48,879 bases of DNA from Leptospira gomenensis (GTDB taxonomy: Bacteria; Spirochaetota; Leptospiria; Leptospirales; Leptospiraceae): assembly GCF_004770155.1 (NCBI RefSeq), contig NZ_RQFA01000022.1, positions 1 through 48,879 of the forward strand. Direction: 5' to 3'. Below are positions 1-9,898 of this stretch, one piece after another. Positions within the stretch are counted from its first letter, which is position 1; every line of letters begins with the position of its first letter. Below the pieces are notes generated by a model. The model searched no databases, had not been told where the DNA came from, and saw only the letters and a program-made list of their open reading frames with translations. A program made the position numbers and the translations under genes.

Positions 1-282
1 AGAGGACGAGCGGGAATCCGCGAGCCCGGAGTCACGCGACTCGGAGCCGCCGGAATATTCCAAAAAATGAATGTAGTTTGGCCGACCACCGGCGGCTCCG
101 AGACACGCCCCGAACCCCCTAAATGTGATCGCTTCTTCCGGACAAACCTTACAAACCTTTCCGTCGAAACGGTCAGGGGCGACGTTCTGACGAAGCAACG
201 GAAGGACAGAAAGTCGCATTAGCAAAAAAATATTTATTACGAACTTGAGCTCGCGCGAGAATATCGTCGGGCAGCATAGGAT
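1..282. other. Intergenic region with an inverted repeat
   Basis: No credible gene is visible here. The stretch holds an exact 14-bp inverted repeat (ctcggagccgccgg at 40-53 and its complement at 89-102, 35 bases apart), and an overlapping small palindrome at 29-42 (gagtc-acgc-gactc). The part next to the ankyrin gene stop is AT-rich. The repeat could act as a terminator stem or a small mobile repeat, but there is no T-run to decide. Confidence 0.5.
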
Positions 283-942
283 TCAGTCGATTTTGAGCGC
301 GCTCGCTTCCGGATCGTTGCCCCGCCCTATTGCGATCGAATACGGTGTTTGTTCCTCCGAATTCACTTTGGCTTTATCCGCACCTTTCCGAAGCAACAAC
401 TGAATGATTTCGATACTCCCCGACCGACTTGCAGCCACATGAAGAGGTGTGATCTGTCCCGGGTTTTGAACGGAATTCGCATCCGCACCTCTTTCCAACA
501 ACAACGATACGATCTCCTTCTTTCCGGTCGCGATCGCGGAATGCAACGCGGTATTCCCGTATGACAATTTGCTTTTGGACGTCAGTGCAAGATCCGCCCC
601 CGATCGAATCAAAAACTCGGTGATTTCAAAATGTCCGAAGTACGAGGCCAAATGTAACGCGGTCCATCCGTCCTTGGAATACGAATTGATCGTCTCCGGA
701 AATTCTTCGATCACCCGTTTTGTTTCATCCCAATCTCCGAGTGCGACCGCCTCGAACAGATTTTTATTCGGACTCATCCGAAAGATCTCCTTCGAGAGAT
801 CCAGCTTTCCGTAATATAAGGAAAATAATACCGGAGTAATTCCTTCCTCCGTAGTAGCTTGAAACAAGTCAGGATCCCGCTTCAAAAGACCGATTACTTT
901 GGAGTTGAGTCCGCCCGCTATCGCTTGAAAGATTTCCTGCAT
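283..942 (-). CDS. Ankyrin repeat protein (219 aa)
   Basis: This is a small protein built of ankyrin repeats, which normally act as protein-binding scaffolds. Three repeats are clear: residues about 91-118 ([19 protein letters not shown]), 129-154 ([19 protein letters not shown]) and 163-190 ([20 protein letters not shown]), each ending in a GAD turn. The N-terminal 85 residues look like two degenerate repeats. I see no signal peptide or membrane segment, so it is probably cytoplasmic. The ATG at 940-942 has a GGTGG upstream. It is encoded alone, downstream of the B12 unit on the same strand with a gap of 74 bases, so co-transcription is possible but not shown. Its partner is unknown. Confidence 0.88.
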   Translation of the reverse strand: MQEIFQAIAGGLNSKVIGLLKRDPDLFQATTEEGITPVLFSLYYGKLDLSKEIFRMSPNKNLFEAVALGDWDETKRVIEEFPETINSYSKDGWTALHLASYFGHFEITEFLIRSGADLALTSKSKLSYGNTALHSAIATGKKEIVSLLLERGADANSVQNPGQITPLHVAASRSGSIEIIQLLLRKGADKAKVNSEEQTPYSIAIGRGNDPEASALKID

Positions 943-1016
943 ATTCCACCCGCGCTTTTTGTGAGGAGGATTAGATACTTCTTTTCGGAAAAATCAAGAG
1001 ATTTAGAAAGATTTCA

Positions 1017-2180
1017 TCATTTCAATTCGATAATATCGTAAGGCTGCAGATCGACCGAAATCGGAGTCGGCGTAATTAATAAATTTTCGCGTTCCGTATC
1101 GAACATCGTAATTCCCGCTCTTCGAAATTCCGTATTCGCAACGTACAAAATGCGATCCGAAGCGAGCAAAATGCTCGAAAGACTTGCGTCGTAACTCGAA
1201 GGAATACTCAACAACGATGAAATTTTTTCTCCGGTGTTCGGATTAAACGTCTGTAAGGTTTTGTTGAATCCCGCGTCCAGAACCGAAGCGTATCCCATCG
1301 TCTCCGATTTTATCTGAACCCCGACGATATCTCCTCCCGCAGTAGCCTCGGAATACAAAAATCCCGGACGAAACGTTCTTGTGGAAAGCCGAAATGCGAC
1401 CACACCTCCGTCGATCTGACTTTGAAATCCCATTCTTGCTGGCGCGGCGAATACGAGATGCGGCTCTCCGAAAAGATCGAGCAACTGCGGTTTGTTCACT
1501 GGATTGGAGGAAGGAAAGGTATAAACACCTACGACCGTATCCGTTAGAATATGAATTTCCAAAAGCAGCGAATCGGTGTTTGGCGGAAAATATCCCGAAG
1601 GGTCGTTGCGATCCAAACGTTGCAAACAAATAAAAAGTGATTCGCCTACGATCTTCATTCCGTTCATTTCGGGAATGCCGTCAGGAGCGCCTCCCAAAGA
1701 AAACGTTTCGGAATATCCACCCAAATCGATCGAACCTAATACGGAAAGATACGTAGGATCCACGATCAACAATCGATTGGATCCGTACAAGGTCACGTAT
1801 GCCTTGGAAGGCCCGGCAAATTCCATATCCACCGGATTGACTTTGGAACCGAGGGACAGCTCCCCGATCGTAAGAAATCCGTAATTCGGCTCCAATACCT
1901 GAATGCTGTCGCGATTGAGACGATTGAGAACGAAAACCCTTCCGTTTCCAAAACGGGCCACCGCGTCAGAATGGATAGGCGTCAATCCGGGATACGCGTA
2001 CAAAAGGGAAGGGTTGAGAACCTTGAATCTTCCCCCTCCTCCAAAATCCGTAGTTACCACCCCTATGTTTCCTGGAAGATTCTGCGTAAGCAAAAGACTC
2101 GTAAAGGAGGGCTTTTCTATATCACGACAGAATACATTCAAAAAAATTAATATAATTAAAATTTGGATTCTGCGTCCCAT
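1017..2180 (-). CDS. Beta-propeller lipoprotein coupled to the BtuB-like receptor; BtuG-like candidate
   Basis: This is a 387-residue predicted lipoprotein: a basic start, a hydrophobic stretch and a relaxed spirochaetal lipobox LNVFC with Cys18. The rest is a series of beta-rich repeats of about 40-50 residues (for example GRVFVLNRLNRDSIQVLEP, AYVTLYGSNRLLIVDP, ILYVANTEFRRAGITMFD), typical of YncE-like beta-propellers. The start codon lies one base after the stop of the TonB-dependent receptor, so the two are very likely translationally coupled and share the cobalamin riboswitch. In Bacteroidetes, BtuG is a surface beta-propeller lipoprotein that binds B12 and sits on BtuB. By architecture and context I infer a similar role here. 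Sequence homology to BtuG is not established. Confidence 0.85.
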   Translation of the reverse strand: MGRRIQILIILIFLNVFCRDIEKPSFTSLLLTQNLPGNIGVVTTDFGGGGRFKVLNPSLLYAYPGLTPIHSDAVARFGNGRVFVLNRLNRDSIQVLEPNYGFLTIGELSLGSKVNPVDMEFAGPSKAYVTLYGSNRLLIVDPTYLSVLGSIDLGGYSETFSLGGAPDGIPEMNGMKIVGESLFICLQRLDRNDPSGYFPPNTDSLLLEIHILTDTVVGVYTFPSSNPVNKPQLLDLFGEPHLVFAAPARMGFQSQIDGGVVAFRLSTRTFRPGFLYSEATAGGDIVGVQIKSETMGYASVLDAGFNKTLQTFNPNTGEKISSLLSIPSSYDASLSSILLASDRILYVANTEFRRAGITMFDTERENLLITPTPISVDLQPYDIIELK

Positions 2181-2181
2181 G

Positions 2182-4314
2182 TTAAAACCTCATACTCAAA
2201 GTCGCATACCAACTTCTTCCGGGAAGAGGATAGCCGATCAGATCGGACACGCGTTTGTCCGTAAAATTTTTCATCTCCAGAGTAAACAGAATCTCACGCG
2301 CCGGCGCGGACTCTTTCGTTTTCCCGGACGGATCGACGACCGTTTCCCCCGGCTCCGAATACAAAACCCACGTGAAAAAATAATTCCAGATCTGACGCGC
2401 CGGCACGTAATTCACAAATTCATTCGTCCTGTCACGAAACACGGCGCCGATGTATAGAAGTTCCACACCCGTTTCCAAACGTTTCCCCTTCCAGGAAAAC
2501 GTACCCGAAAATTCGTGTTTAGGTCTGAGCGGAAGAACTTTACCGTTGAGATAAGGCGACGAAGAAACGTTAATCGCATCCTGATACGTATAATTCAGAA
2601 GGAATTTAAAACCTAATTTCCAATCTTGACGATGCGAAAATTCAATTCCTCTAATATTCGCAGCGTCCACGTTTTCCGGTCTCAAAGTAAATTGGGAATT
2701 GGGAAGGAAGAGGATCATATCCTTGACGTCCTTTGAAAAATAGGAAACGCTCGTTTTCGTCCTCAAAAAGGAATGATCGGACTTAAAGACCAAACCTGCG
2801 TCTCCGTTGGCGCTTTTCTCCGGTTTCAAATCCGGATTCGAAACGATCTGACCGGCTTCTCCGAACATTTCCAAAAAAGAGGGAATCCTATATTGCCTCG
2901 AAACGTTTGCCTGAAACTGAAGATTCCAATTCTCCCGCTCGAACCATTTCCATACGAAGCCGAATTTCGGATTGGTGAAGGAATTTTTTTTCCTATCGCC
3001 GCTCCAAGGATCCTCTTTACGAAACCAAGGTTCCACCGAAGGGAAACGATCCCTGTATTCGTCCCAGGTGACGGAGGGAATAAGGAGAATCTTCGCGTCG
3101 AACAGACGGATCTCATCCTCCAGACGAAACGAAGAATACGTCCTTTCCTTAAGAGGCTCGGCCCGCGCAAAATAATTCGAAGACGTTAGACGCTCTCTCT
3201 CGAACGTTTCTTTTTCGAAGGAAGCGAACATTCGAATAATCTGATAATAATCCGTGAGATAAAAGGTAGGATTCAACTGAAGACCGGTCTGTCGTATCTC
3301 CGCTTTGGAGTTCGGAGCGCCTTTGGAGAATTCGGAAAGAGGATCGAAAAGATCGTCTTTGGCGGCGGAATAAAAGGCCCTCGTTTCGAGACGTAGCCGA
3401 TCGACGAACAACTCCTTCGTATCGGTCGAAAAGGAACCCGTATAACGGTCGTATCTACGGTGAACACGTTCAGTCTGGTCGGAACCCTGCCCGGGCAAAC
3501 CGTGGATCCTGTGATTGAAGTCGTTTAACAATTTGAGTTCGGTTTTACCGAGCACGTATCTGACCGTTCCAAAAAGCGAAGAACGTTCGAAGGCGGCGTT
3601 TTTTCTCCGATCGATAGTGTCGTCTAACGTGTTTAAAACGACCGTTCCATGATCGTTCTTAAACGAAAAATTCTGATCCGATTTTTCTCCCAAGGCCAAA
3701 AAACTCGTCCCGAAACCTTTGTAGTTCCCCGTGTGAGAGGCACTCACCTTACCGGTGTTAAACGAACCTCCGCCCAAATTGATCCGTGTCCTCGGCTTGT
3801 CCGATTCCTTACGGGTTACAAGATTGACGGAACCTCCGATGGCCGAACCGGAAAATCCTATCGGATTTCCGGAACGATACACTTCCACGCTTTCCAAACT
3901 ATCGAAGGGAAGATCGGCCAGATTGACTTCTCCTCCCTGGGAGTTGTTGATCGGAATTCCGTCCAAATAAATCCGGGACTGATTGGGATTGGTTCCGCGG
4001 ATAGAAAGCGTCGAATACGAACCCAAACCTCCGAAGGAGCGCACTCGAAGCCCCGCCTCGCGTTCCAAAACCTCGGGCAATGACGTATAACGTGCCGAGG
4101 TTTCGTCCAGTTTGATCGACGATTGGAAACCGCTCGGATTAGAGCGGAAATTCTGCGGATCACGGTCGGAGGTTTTCCCTAAAACCCTTACGGTTTCGGC
4201 TCGTTGCGGGGAACCCGAAGTGGAATTACCGTTTTGTTGGGAAAGGAGAATTCCCGGAAACAACAAAATAAATACGGAATATTCTAATTTTTGAATGTAT
4301 TTTAAAGGATTCAT
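2182..4314 (-). CDS. btuB: TonB-dependent outer membrane receptor, probable cobalamin receptor (BtuB-like)
   Basis: This is a 710-residue outer membrane receptor. It has a signal peptide ending near residue 25 (PGILLSQ), a plug domain at about 40-170 with the motifs LREAGLR-like [24 protein letters not shown] (101-108), YLDGIPIN (116-123) and GSVNLVTR (161-168), then a long beta-barrel ending in aromatic Phe (ATLSMRF). TonB-dependent receptors import large ligands using TonB-ExbBD energy. Ligand assignment rests on the cobalamin riboswitch directly upstream. I chose the ATG at 4312-4314; the longer reading frame from a TTG at 4398 would run through the riboswitch expression region and has no signal peptide at its start. 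The next gene begins one base after the stop. Neither TonB nor an ABC importer is in the window. Confidence 0.9.
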   Translation of the reverse strand: MNPLKYIQKLEYSVFILLFPGILLSQQNGNSTSGSPQRAETVRVLGKTSDRDPQNFRSNPSGFQSSIKLDETSARYTSLPEVLEREAGLRVRSFGGLGSYSTLSIRGTNPNQSRIYLDGIPINNSQGGEVNLADLPFDSLESVEVYRSGNPIGFSGSAIGGSVNLVTRKESDKPRTRINLGGGSFNTGKVSASHTGNYKGFGTSFLALGEKSDQNFSFKNDHGTVVLNTLDDTIDRRKNAAFERSSLFGTVRYVLGKTELKLLNDFNHRIHGLPGQGSDQTERVHRRYDRYTGSFSTDTKELFVDRLRLETRAFYSAAKDDLFDPLSEFSKGAPNSKAEIRQTGLQLNPTFYLTDYYQIIRMFASFEKETFERERLTSSNYFARAEPLKERTYSSFRLEDEIRLFDAKILLIPSVTWDEYRDRFPSVEPWFRKEDPWSGDRKKNSFTNPKFGFVWKWFERENWNLQFQANVSRQYRIPSFLEMFGEAGQIVSNPDLKPEKSANGDAGLVFKSDHSFLRTKTSVSYFSKDVKDMILFLPNSQFTLRPENVDAANIRGIEFSHRQDWKLGFKFLLNYTYQDAINVSSSPYLNGKVLPLRPKHEFSGTFSWKGKRLETGVELLYIGAVFRDRTNEFVNYVPARQIWNYFFTWVLYSEPGETVVDPSGKTKESAPAREILFTLEMKNFTDKRVSDLIGYPLPGRSWYATLSMRF

Positions 4315-4318
4315 TTTC

Positions 4319-4338
4319 CGTCCGAAACGAAGGGACGG
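4319..4338 (-). promoter_or_regulatory. Hairpin covering the ribosome binding site of the BtuB-like gene
   Basis: Read on the minus strand, ccgtcc (4338-4333) pairs exactly with ggacgg (4324-4319), leaving an 8-base loop and ending four bases before the ATG at 4314. The 3' arm contains the only purine-rich GGA that could serve as a Shine-Dalgarno. A hairpin of this kind downstream of a cobalamin aptamer is the usual way such riboswitches block translation. That it does so here is inference. Confidence 0.55.
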
Positions 4339-4439
4339 GAAAGAAAAATCGGAAAAGCAAAAACGGCCGTCGGTCGATCGCGAAATCCGGTTTTCCAAAC
4401 CCGACCTTAGATCCCGAAAGCCAATCGGTTCGTCGGAAC

Positions 4440-4608
4440 GCGTCGGGTCTTCTGGCTTTCGCCGGTTTCGCGCCTTCCCGTAAAAACAGTGGCATTTGCG
4501 AAACCGTAACGGCGATTACAGCTGCGGGTTCAGCTCCGGACTTGAACCGGATTCCCACCTCGTCTCCGAGGTTCAACAAGTTCCTTCACCAGCATTTCGA
4601 ACCTCGTT
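4440..4608 (-). promoter_or_regulatory. Cobalamin (B12) riboswitch
   Basis: On the minus strand the leader carries the conserved parts of a cobalamin riboswitch in the right order. These are a purine-rich segment gggaatccggttcaagtccg followed by gagctgaacccgcagctgta (about 4559-4515), then the segment gccactg with gggaaggc (about 4492-4472), then the B12 box agccagaagaccc (4457-4445). The element ends about 130 bases before the start of the BtuB-like receptor. Known riboswitches of this class lower expression when adenosylcobalamin is abundant. The exact 5' end is uncertain; a ctcgt-tttt-acgag hairpin lies just outside at 4603-4616. Confidence 0.93.
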
Positions 4609-4718
4609 TTTACGAGCAAGAGAATTCCGTCGCAAAGAAGGAAAGGAAACCGAAGAAACGTTCCCCAACTCGGCTCGAAGAATTTAGAAGCAGAAAATCC
4701 ATCCCTTTCTTCCAACCG

Positions 4719-5369
4719 TTAACGCAACGGTTCACTGTCATAACACCGTTTAACCATTGCCCCGGACAACTTGTATTCCAACGCGCCGTTTTTATAATAA
4801 TAAAGACCTGTGTGGGACATGTATTCCTCGACGACGTCCTTTTCCAAATCCTTTAAAACGACTGTGAAAAGCGTTTTCCCTTGAAACGTTTTTGTCCCGG
4901 AAGAAGTAACGATGGTATTTACGATCTGATCTCCTTCCCGTAGCTCGTGCCTCAAAAACGGATAGAATTGATCCGAAGATTGGTCTTTGATTAAAAAAAA
5001 ACGTTGATATACCCAGGGCTCGCTCGAAGGCGTATTCACTTTTAAAATTTGTTTATACGTGGTAGTCTTTTTATAGCTGTCGGTGATCTTTATGTCATAA
5101 AAGTCCGCTCCGTCCATGAATCTTTGTTCATGAAATCCCTCCGGGAATTTTTCGAATGCAATAACCTCGTGCGTTTTTTTCAACACCTCCATCCGTAAAA
5201 TCCCCGTCTTCTTACCTTCGTAAAAGATATCGTATTGCCAAGTATTTTCGACTTCCAACGGAAAAAGACATTCCACCTTAGAACTTTGAAGATACGAATC
5301 GTTCGCCGGCTGCGGATAAATCAATAATACAAACGAAAAATACATTAGTAAAACATAAATTACTTTCAT
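4719..5369 (-). CDS. Exported protein of unknown function (216 aa)
   Basis: I do not recognise a family. The N-terminus has a strong signal peptide (hydrophobic residues 2-18, likely cleavage after YPQPA), so the protein is exported. The mature part is rich in beta strands (for example FPLEVENTWQYDIFYEGKK at 37-55) and has two Cys residues, at about 34 and 210. It begins three bases after the stop of the 737-residue gene and is the last gene of the three-gene operon. The LEVENTWQYDIFY pattern recalls periplasmic proteins that begin with 'pl..gn.W.Y', but I would not assign a domain from this. Confidence 0.8.
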   Translation of the reverse strand: MKVIYVLLMYFSFVLLIYPQPANDSYLQSSKVECLFPLEVENTWQYDIFYEGKKTGILRMEVLKKTHEVIAFEKFPEGFHEQRFMDGADFYDIKITDSYKKTTTYKQILKVNTPSSEPWVYQRFFLIKDQSSDQFYPFLRHELREGDQIVNTIVTSSGTKTFQGKTLFTVVLKDLEKDVVEEYMSHTGLYYYKNGALEYKLSGAMVKRCYDSEPLR

Positions 5370-5372
5370 TGA

Positions 5373-7586
5373 TTACTCCAAAATCGTCCTACGTTCTTTT
5401 TGATTCATTTCCTTGTCCTTTGTTCTTTTCGGAAATACGATCCTCTTTCCCGAAAGATTGTCGAATTCGGTAACACTAAATTCAGGAAGAGCGGGTTTCG
5501 AAGTCAACGTAACCTGATCGTTTACCAAACCCATTTCTTTCGCCAATTCCGCCATTTCTTTTTTGAGCTTGAGAGGATCCGTCTCGGTTCCTGAAATCCA
5601 GTGCGCCTGATTGTTACTCGTTACAAGTTCCTGAATCCGTTTTTCATTCGGCGCGATCTCGATCTTATAGACGGTCCTTTGTGTTTTGGAATGGTCTTTG
5701 ACTTCGAAAGAAAAGTTTCTTTGTGCAAACGGAGGCAGATTCGAAAAGGATCGTTTTTCGATCAGAACGTATTTTTGATCGTTTAACTTGTAGACGGAAA
5801 GTGTATAAGGAACGGATTCATAACCCATATTGCGAGCCGTACCGGAAATTTTTTTCCCATTTAAGGAAAGATCAGAACTGAAAACCGCAAGATCCGTTCC
5901 CCGATATTGCACTCCTGTAGTTTTGAGCGAAGCGTCTTCTTGCGGATTTTCCCGGAAGAAATTCTCGACCTCTTTTAACTTGTTATCCCTGGATAGTTTC
6001 AACTTTTCCAGAAGATTTCGTATCGCCTCTTTTTTGATTTCGTTGGGCTCTTCGGAAATTTTCTTTTCCTCTTCCCGTATCTTCTCGGAAATACCGCTTA
6101 TGTTCGAATCCAATTTTTTTTTGGGGTTAACGACCGGAATTTGAATGGAGGAATAAAAGAGCAGGAGCGTATTTTCCGCGTTCACTTGATAATGAGCTTC
6201 GGGTAGGTGTTTGGTGATAAGAGTAACCCGATTTTCCGAATAACCGTAAAATTGATTGTCGTTTAACAAATGAAGCGGAATTTTTCTCAACCTGGATCCC
6301 GTAGGAACGATTCCTTTTTCCTGGGCGAAAGATTTGCCGTTCAACTGAACCTCCAATTCGTGCGGTCGAACGTTTGCCCCGTCGTTAAACGGAAGATAGG
6401 AACTGACCAAATAGGCGTCTACGATATTCGTTTCATACCATCGACTATCCTTTTTGAAATAGGCCCGATTCAAGGTTCGATTCTCGTTGTCTCTTTCCCT
6501 AAAATAATCGATTTCACCGTCCTCGTCGTAATCGTCTCCGACCATCAACGTGGATCCGTTTTCGATAAGAATCCATTGGTCCGGTTTACCGTTCCCGTTC
6601 GTATCGGAAGATTCCCCTTTGGAAATCAACCAGGAAAATTTCGAGGTGAATCCTAAATCCGAAGTTTCCCTTTTTTCAAAGTAAGGAATCGAATAATCCA
6701 TACTGATAACGGGTCGATTGGTGCAATACCAATCCTTTTGACGCAGACGGACGATCGGATCCAGACTTACCATTTCCACCGAACCGGGCGCGTGCGCTTG
6801 AAAAACGAACGGGATCGCCTTTTCAATGTTAGACGATGAAAATAAAAAGGAGTCTCGAATCTCGCCGTCGATCGCGCCGGTAGCATATAAGGAAACGTCT
6901 ATAAAACCTCCCTTCGGAAAAAAGTAATGATTCACCGAAGGTTCCAATCGTAACGTTTTGGAATTTTTTAGGGACATCGAAAAATTGGCCAAGTCCTCCC
7001 CGTTGTTTTTGATACGATACGAGTGAGTCAAAGGAGTTTTTTCCAATATGTCTACGGAAATGTCCAGGTTCGGTTTCAAAACCTCAACGAGACCTTGAAT
7101 CGTAGAAAGAACGTTTCCTTGTTCGTCGAAAACGGAATTTTCCAGATTATAAAAACCGGGAGGACTATCCTGTGCGAAAAAACGGATGGGCAAGGACAGT
7201 TTCTTTTTTGCCGGAAGGGTCAGAAACGAATCACCCCCTGCTCCGGTGATTCCTACCAACAGATTGCGATCGGCCTTCGAACTAACTTTGATCGAAACGG
7301 AATTTTCTCCGCGATTTTCTAAATAAATTCTTTCTACTACGTTGTAGGAAGGAGCTATCTTGAATTTCAAAGTTTGTCCTTTCGGAACCGAAAAAAAGAC
7401 CGACTTCTTAGGTTGAACTCCAGGATGAGAATGCGAGGATTCGGAGGTGGAACCGGATCGGGAAGAGTCTTCCGCGTAATCTAAAATACCGTTTTCCAAA
7501 TACATATAACCGCTTTCGGAACGTAATACCGAAAACGAAACGATCGTGAAGAGCGTTAGGGAGACCAAAAATACGTTTTTATTCAT
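5373..7586 (-). CDS. Large exported protein with calcium-type loops and CARDB-like domain (737 aa)
   Basis: The protein has a signal peptide (residues 1-22). After a low-complexity Ser/His segment (40-56), residues 65-265 look like two or three beta-sandwich domains. Two acidic loops resemble EF-hand or thrombospondin type 3 calcium sites: DTNGNGKPD at 328-336 and DDYDEDGEIDYF at 351-362. A charged coiled coil spans about 493-545. The C-terminal part (about 564-665: DLAVFSSDLSLNGKKISGTARN ... SNNQAHW split over the domain) resembles CARDB, a cell-adhesion-like beta-sandwich. It is probably periplasmic or surface-exposed. Its start overlaps the stop of the TPR gene by four bases, so the two are co-translated. 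The function is unknown; binding to a polymer or to a partner protein is a guess from the domains. Confidence 0.85.
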   Translation of the reverse strand: MNKNVFLVSLTLFTIVSFSVLRSESGYMYLENGILDYAEDSSRSGSTSESSHSHPGVQPKKSVFFSVPKGQTLKFKIAPSYNVVERIYLENRGENSVSIKVSSKADRNLLVGITGAGGDSFLTLPAKKKLSLPIRFFAQDSPPGFYNLENSVFDEQGNVLSTIQGLVEVLKPNLDISVDILEKTPLTHSYRIKNNGEDLANFSMSLKNSKTLRLEPSVNHYFFPKGGFIDVSLYATGAIDGEIRDSFLFSSSNIEKAIPFVFQAHAPGSVEMVSLDPIVRLRQKDWYCTNRPVISMDYSIPYFEKRETSDLGFTSKFSWLISKGESSDTNGNGKPDQWILIENGSTLMVGDDYDEDGEIDYFRERDNENRTLNRAYFKKDSRWYETNIVDAYLVSSYLPFNDGANVRPHELEVQLNGKSFAQEKGIVPTGSRLRKIPLHLLNDNQFYGYSENRVTLITKHLPEAHYQVNAENTLLLFYSSIQIPVVNPKKKLDSNISGISEKIREEEKKISEEPNEIKKEAIRNLLEKLKLSRDNKLKEVENFFRENPQEDASLKTTGVQYRGTDLAVFSSDLSLNGKKISGTARNMGYESVPYTLSVYKLNDQKYVLIEKRSFSNLPPFAQRNFSFEVKDHSKTQRTVYKIEIAPNEKRIQELVTSNNQAHWISGTETDPLKLKKEMAELAKEMGLVNDQVTLTSKPALPEFSVTEFDNLSGKRIVFPKRTKDKEMNQKERRTILE

Positions 7587-8419
7587 CGTCGATTTCCTTG
7601 AATTCTTCTTTGGATCAGACTTCTCAATTGATGGATTCTCGGGTTTACGCCTTCCGAACGTATCGTTTCGGCTTGATTCAAATCCATCTCCGCGCTAGTC
7701 AATTGATTCAATTGAAAATGTGCATAGGCCCTATATACGTAAAGATCGGCGTAATTCGGATTCAAACCTATCCCTCGGTCGTAGTGGGACAACGCCTCCG
7801 TAAATTTCTTCTGCTGATACAACGTATATCCCAAGAATAATTCCGCGTAAAAGAGATGGTCTTTGTTCGTTACGGTTTCCCTAAGAATCGATTCCGAATT
7901 AGAATATTCTTTTTTTTTAATTAACATAATCGAATAGTTTATTTTCGGCAAGCTATCGTCTGGATTTCGAGACGAAAGATCCATCGCCTTTTTATAATGA
8001 ATCTCCGCCGAAGTATGGTCTTTGTCGTACGTATAAGCGAGAGCGAGATTGGAATGGTGTTTGCTCGAGTCGTCGCAGAAAATCGCATTCTTAAAGGCAG
8101 CGATCGCCCGTTTAAAATCTTGCATCCCCATATACGCGACTCCCAATCGATTGCAAAAAACCGCGGAATTCGTCCCTTCCATTTGGGAAACCAGTTCTTT
8201 GGTTTCGGGATTTCCGCAGGTTTTCTCGCAGAGATTCCGATTCGCGGAAACTACTTCTTCGAATCGATTCGAATCCAAAAGCCGTAGCGATGACTCTTTC
8301 GGATCTTGGGCCCGAAGATACGCGGAATGTAAAAACAAACCGATCAAAACGGTTCGAATAAACAAACCCGATTCGAATTTTCGGCACAACCCAGAGAGTT
8401 TCGATTCGTAGAATTTCAT
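7583..8419 (-). CDS. Exported TPR-repeat protein (278 aa)
   Basis: The protein has an N-terminal hydrophobic segment (about residues 22-35, followed by RAQDP) consistent with a signal peptide. It then has about five tetratricopeptide repeats between residues 90 and 260 (for example RLGVAYMGMQDFKRAIAAFK, LGYTLYQQKKFTEALSHYD, YRAYAHFQLNQLTSAEMDL). TPR proteins bind other proteins and often organise secretion or envelope complexes. I chose the ATG at 8417-8419; an in-frame GTG at 8477-8479 would add 20 residues that do not look like part of a signal peptide. It is the first gene of a three-gene operon (overlap of four bases with the next), and a physical link to the 737-residue partner is plausible. 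Confidence 0.85.
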   Translation of the reverse strand: MKFYESKLSGLCRKFESGLFIRTVLIGLFLHSAYLRAQDPKESSLRLLDSNRFEEVVSANRNLCEKTCGNPETKELVSQMEGTNSAVFCNRLGVAYMGMQDFKRAIAAFKNAIFCDDSSKHHSNLALAYTYDKDHTSAEIHYKKAMDLSSRNPDDSLPKINYSIMLIKKKEYSNSESILRETVTNKDHLFYAELFLGYTLYQQKKFTEALSHYDRGIGLNPNYADLYVYRAYAHFQLNQLTSAEMDLNQAETIRSEGVNPRIHQLRSLIQRRIQGNRR

Positions 8420-8771
8420 GACAGAAAATAGACCTTTGGAAATAAATTTTTTCGAGAATACGACGCGAAAACGGAACACCTCGCTTCGTTAGAAAACGGA
8501 TCGGTTTTAATTCTTTTTACTTAACAGGATGGATCTTATTTTTTGCCAAAACAAAACGTTTCTAAAAACGGATTCGGCGAAATTCGAGCCTCGTACCGAG
8601 GAGATGGAATATCGTTCTATAATTGCGGATTGTCGGCGGAAAAAGTTCCGTTGCGAAAGTACGGAACAACATTGAGTTCAAACGAGGTCGCGAGCCTTTC
8701 GGAAAAAAATCGCAAGCGACGACGGAACTGTTGCGAACGTCGCTAACGTGTCGTTGCGGACGCCTTTTACT
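8420..8771. other. Intergenic gap without a recognised gene
   Basis: This gap lies upstream of the TPR operon and downstream of the CapA-like gene, both on the minus strand, so it should hold the TPR operon promoter. I see no clear -35/-10 pair, RNA structure or coding frame. The open frames on the plus strand have Arg/Lys/Phe-rich translations typical of non-coding sequence. Confidence 0.5.
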
Positions 8772-9812
<1,041 letters not shown>

Positions 9813-9898
9813 GTATTTTCATCAGTTTCGAGGAGAAGGAACGAGTAAAGCAGAATTTCTGTCAAAGGATTCCGCACCGCGACCGATACGTTTATAAA

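Noticed and set aside
4315..4398. TTG-started extension of the BtuB-like gene
   Set aside because: It runs through the leader between riboswitch and ATG, breaks the signal peptide and is not needed for a normal receptor length.
4717..4735. aaccgtt-aacgc-aacggtt hairpin at the end of the 216-residue gene
   Set aside because: It overlaps the stop codon and has no T-run on the coding strand, so I do not call it a terminator.
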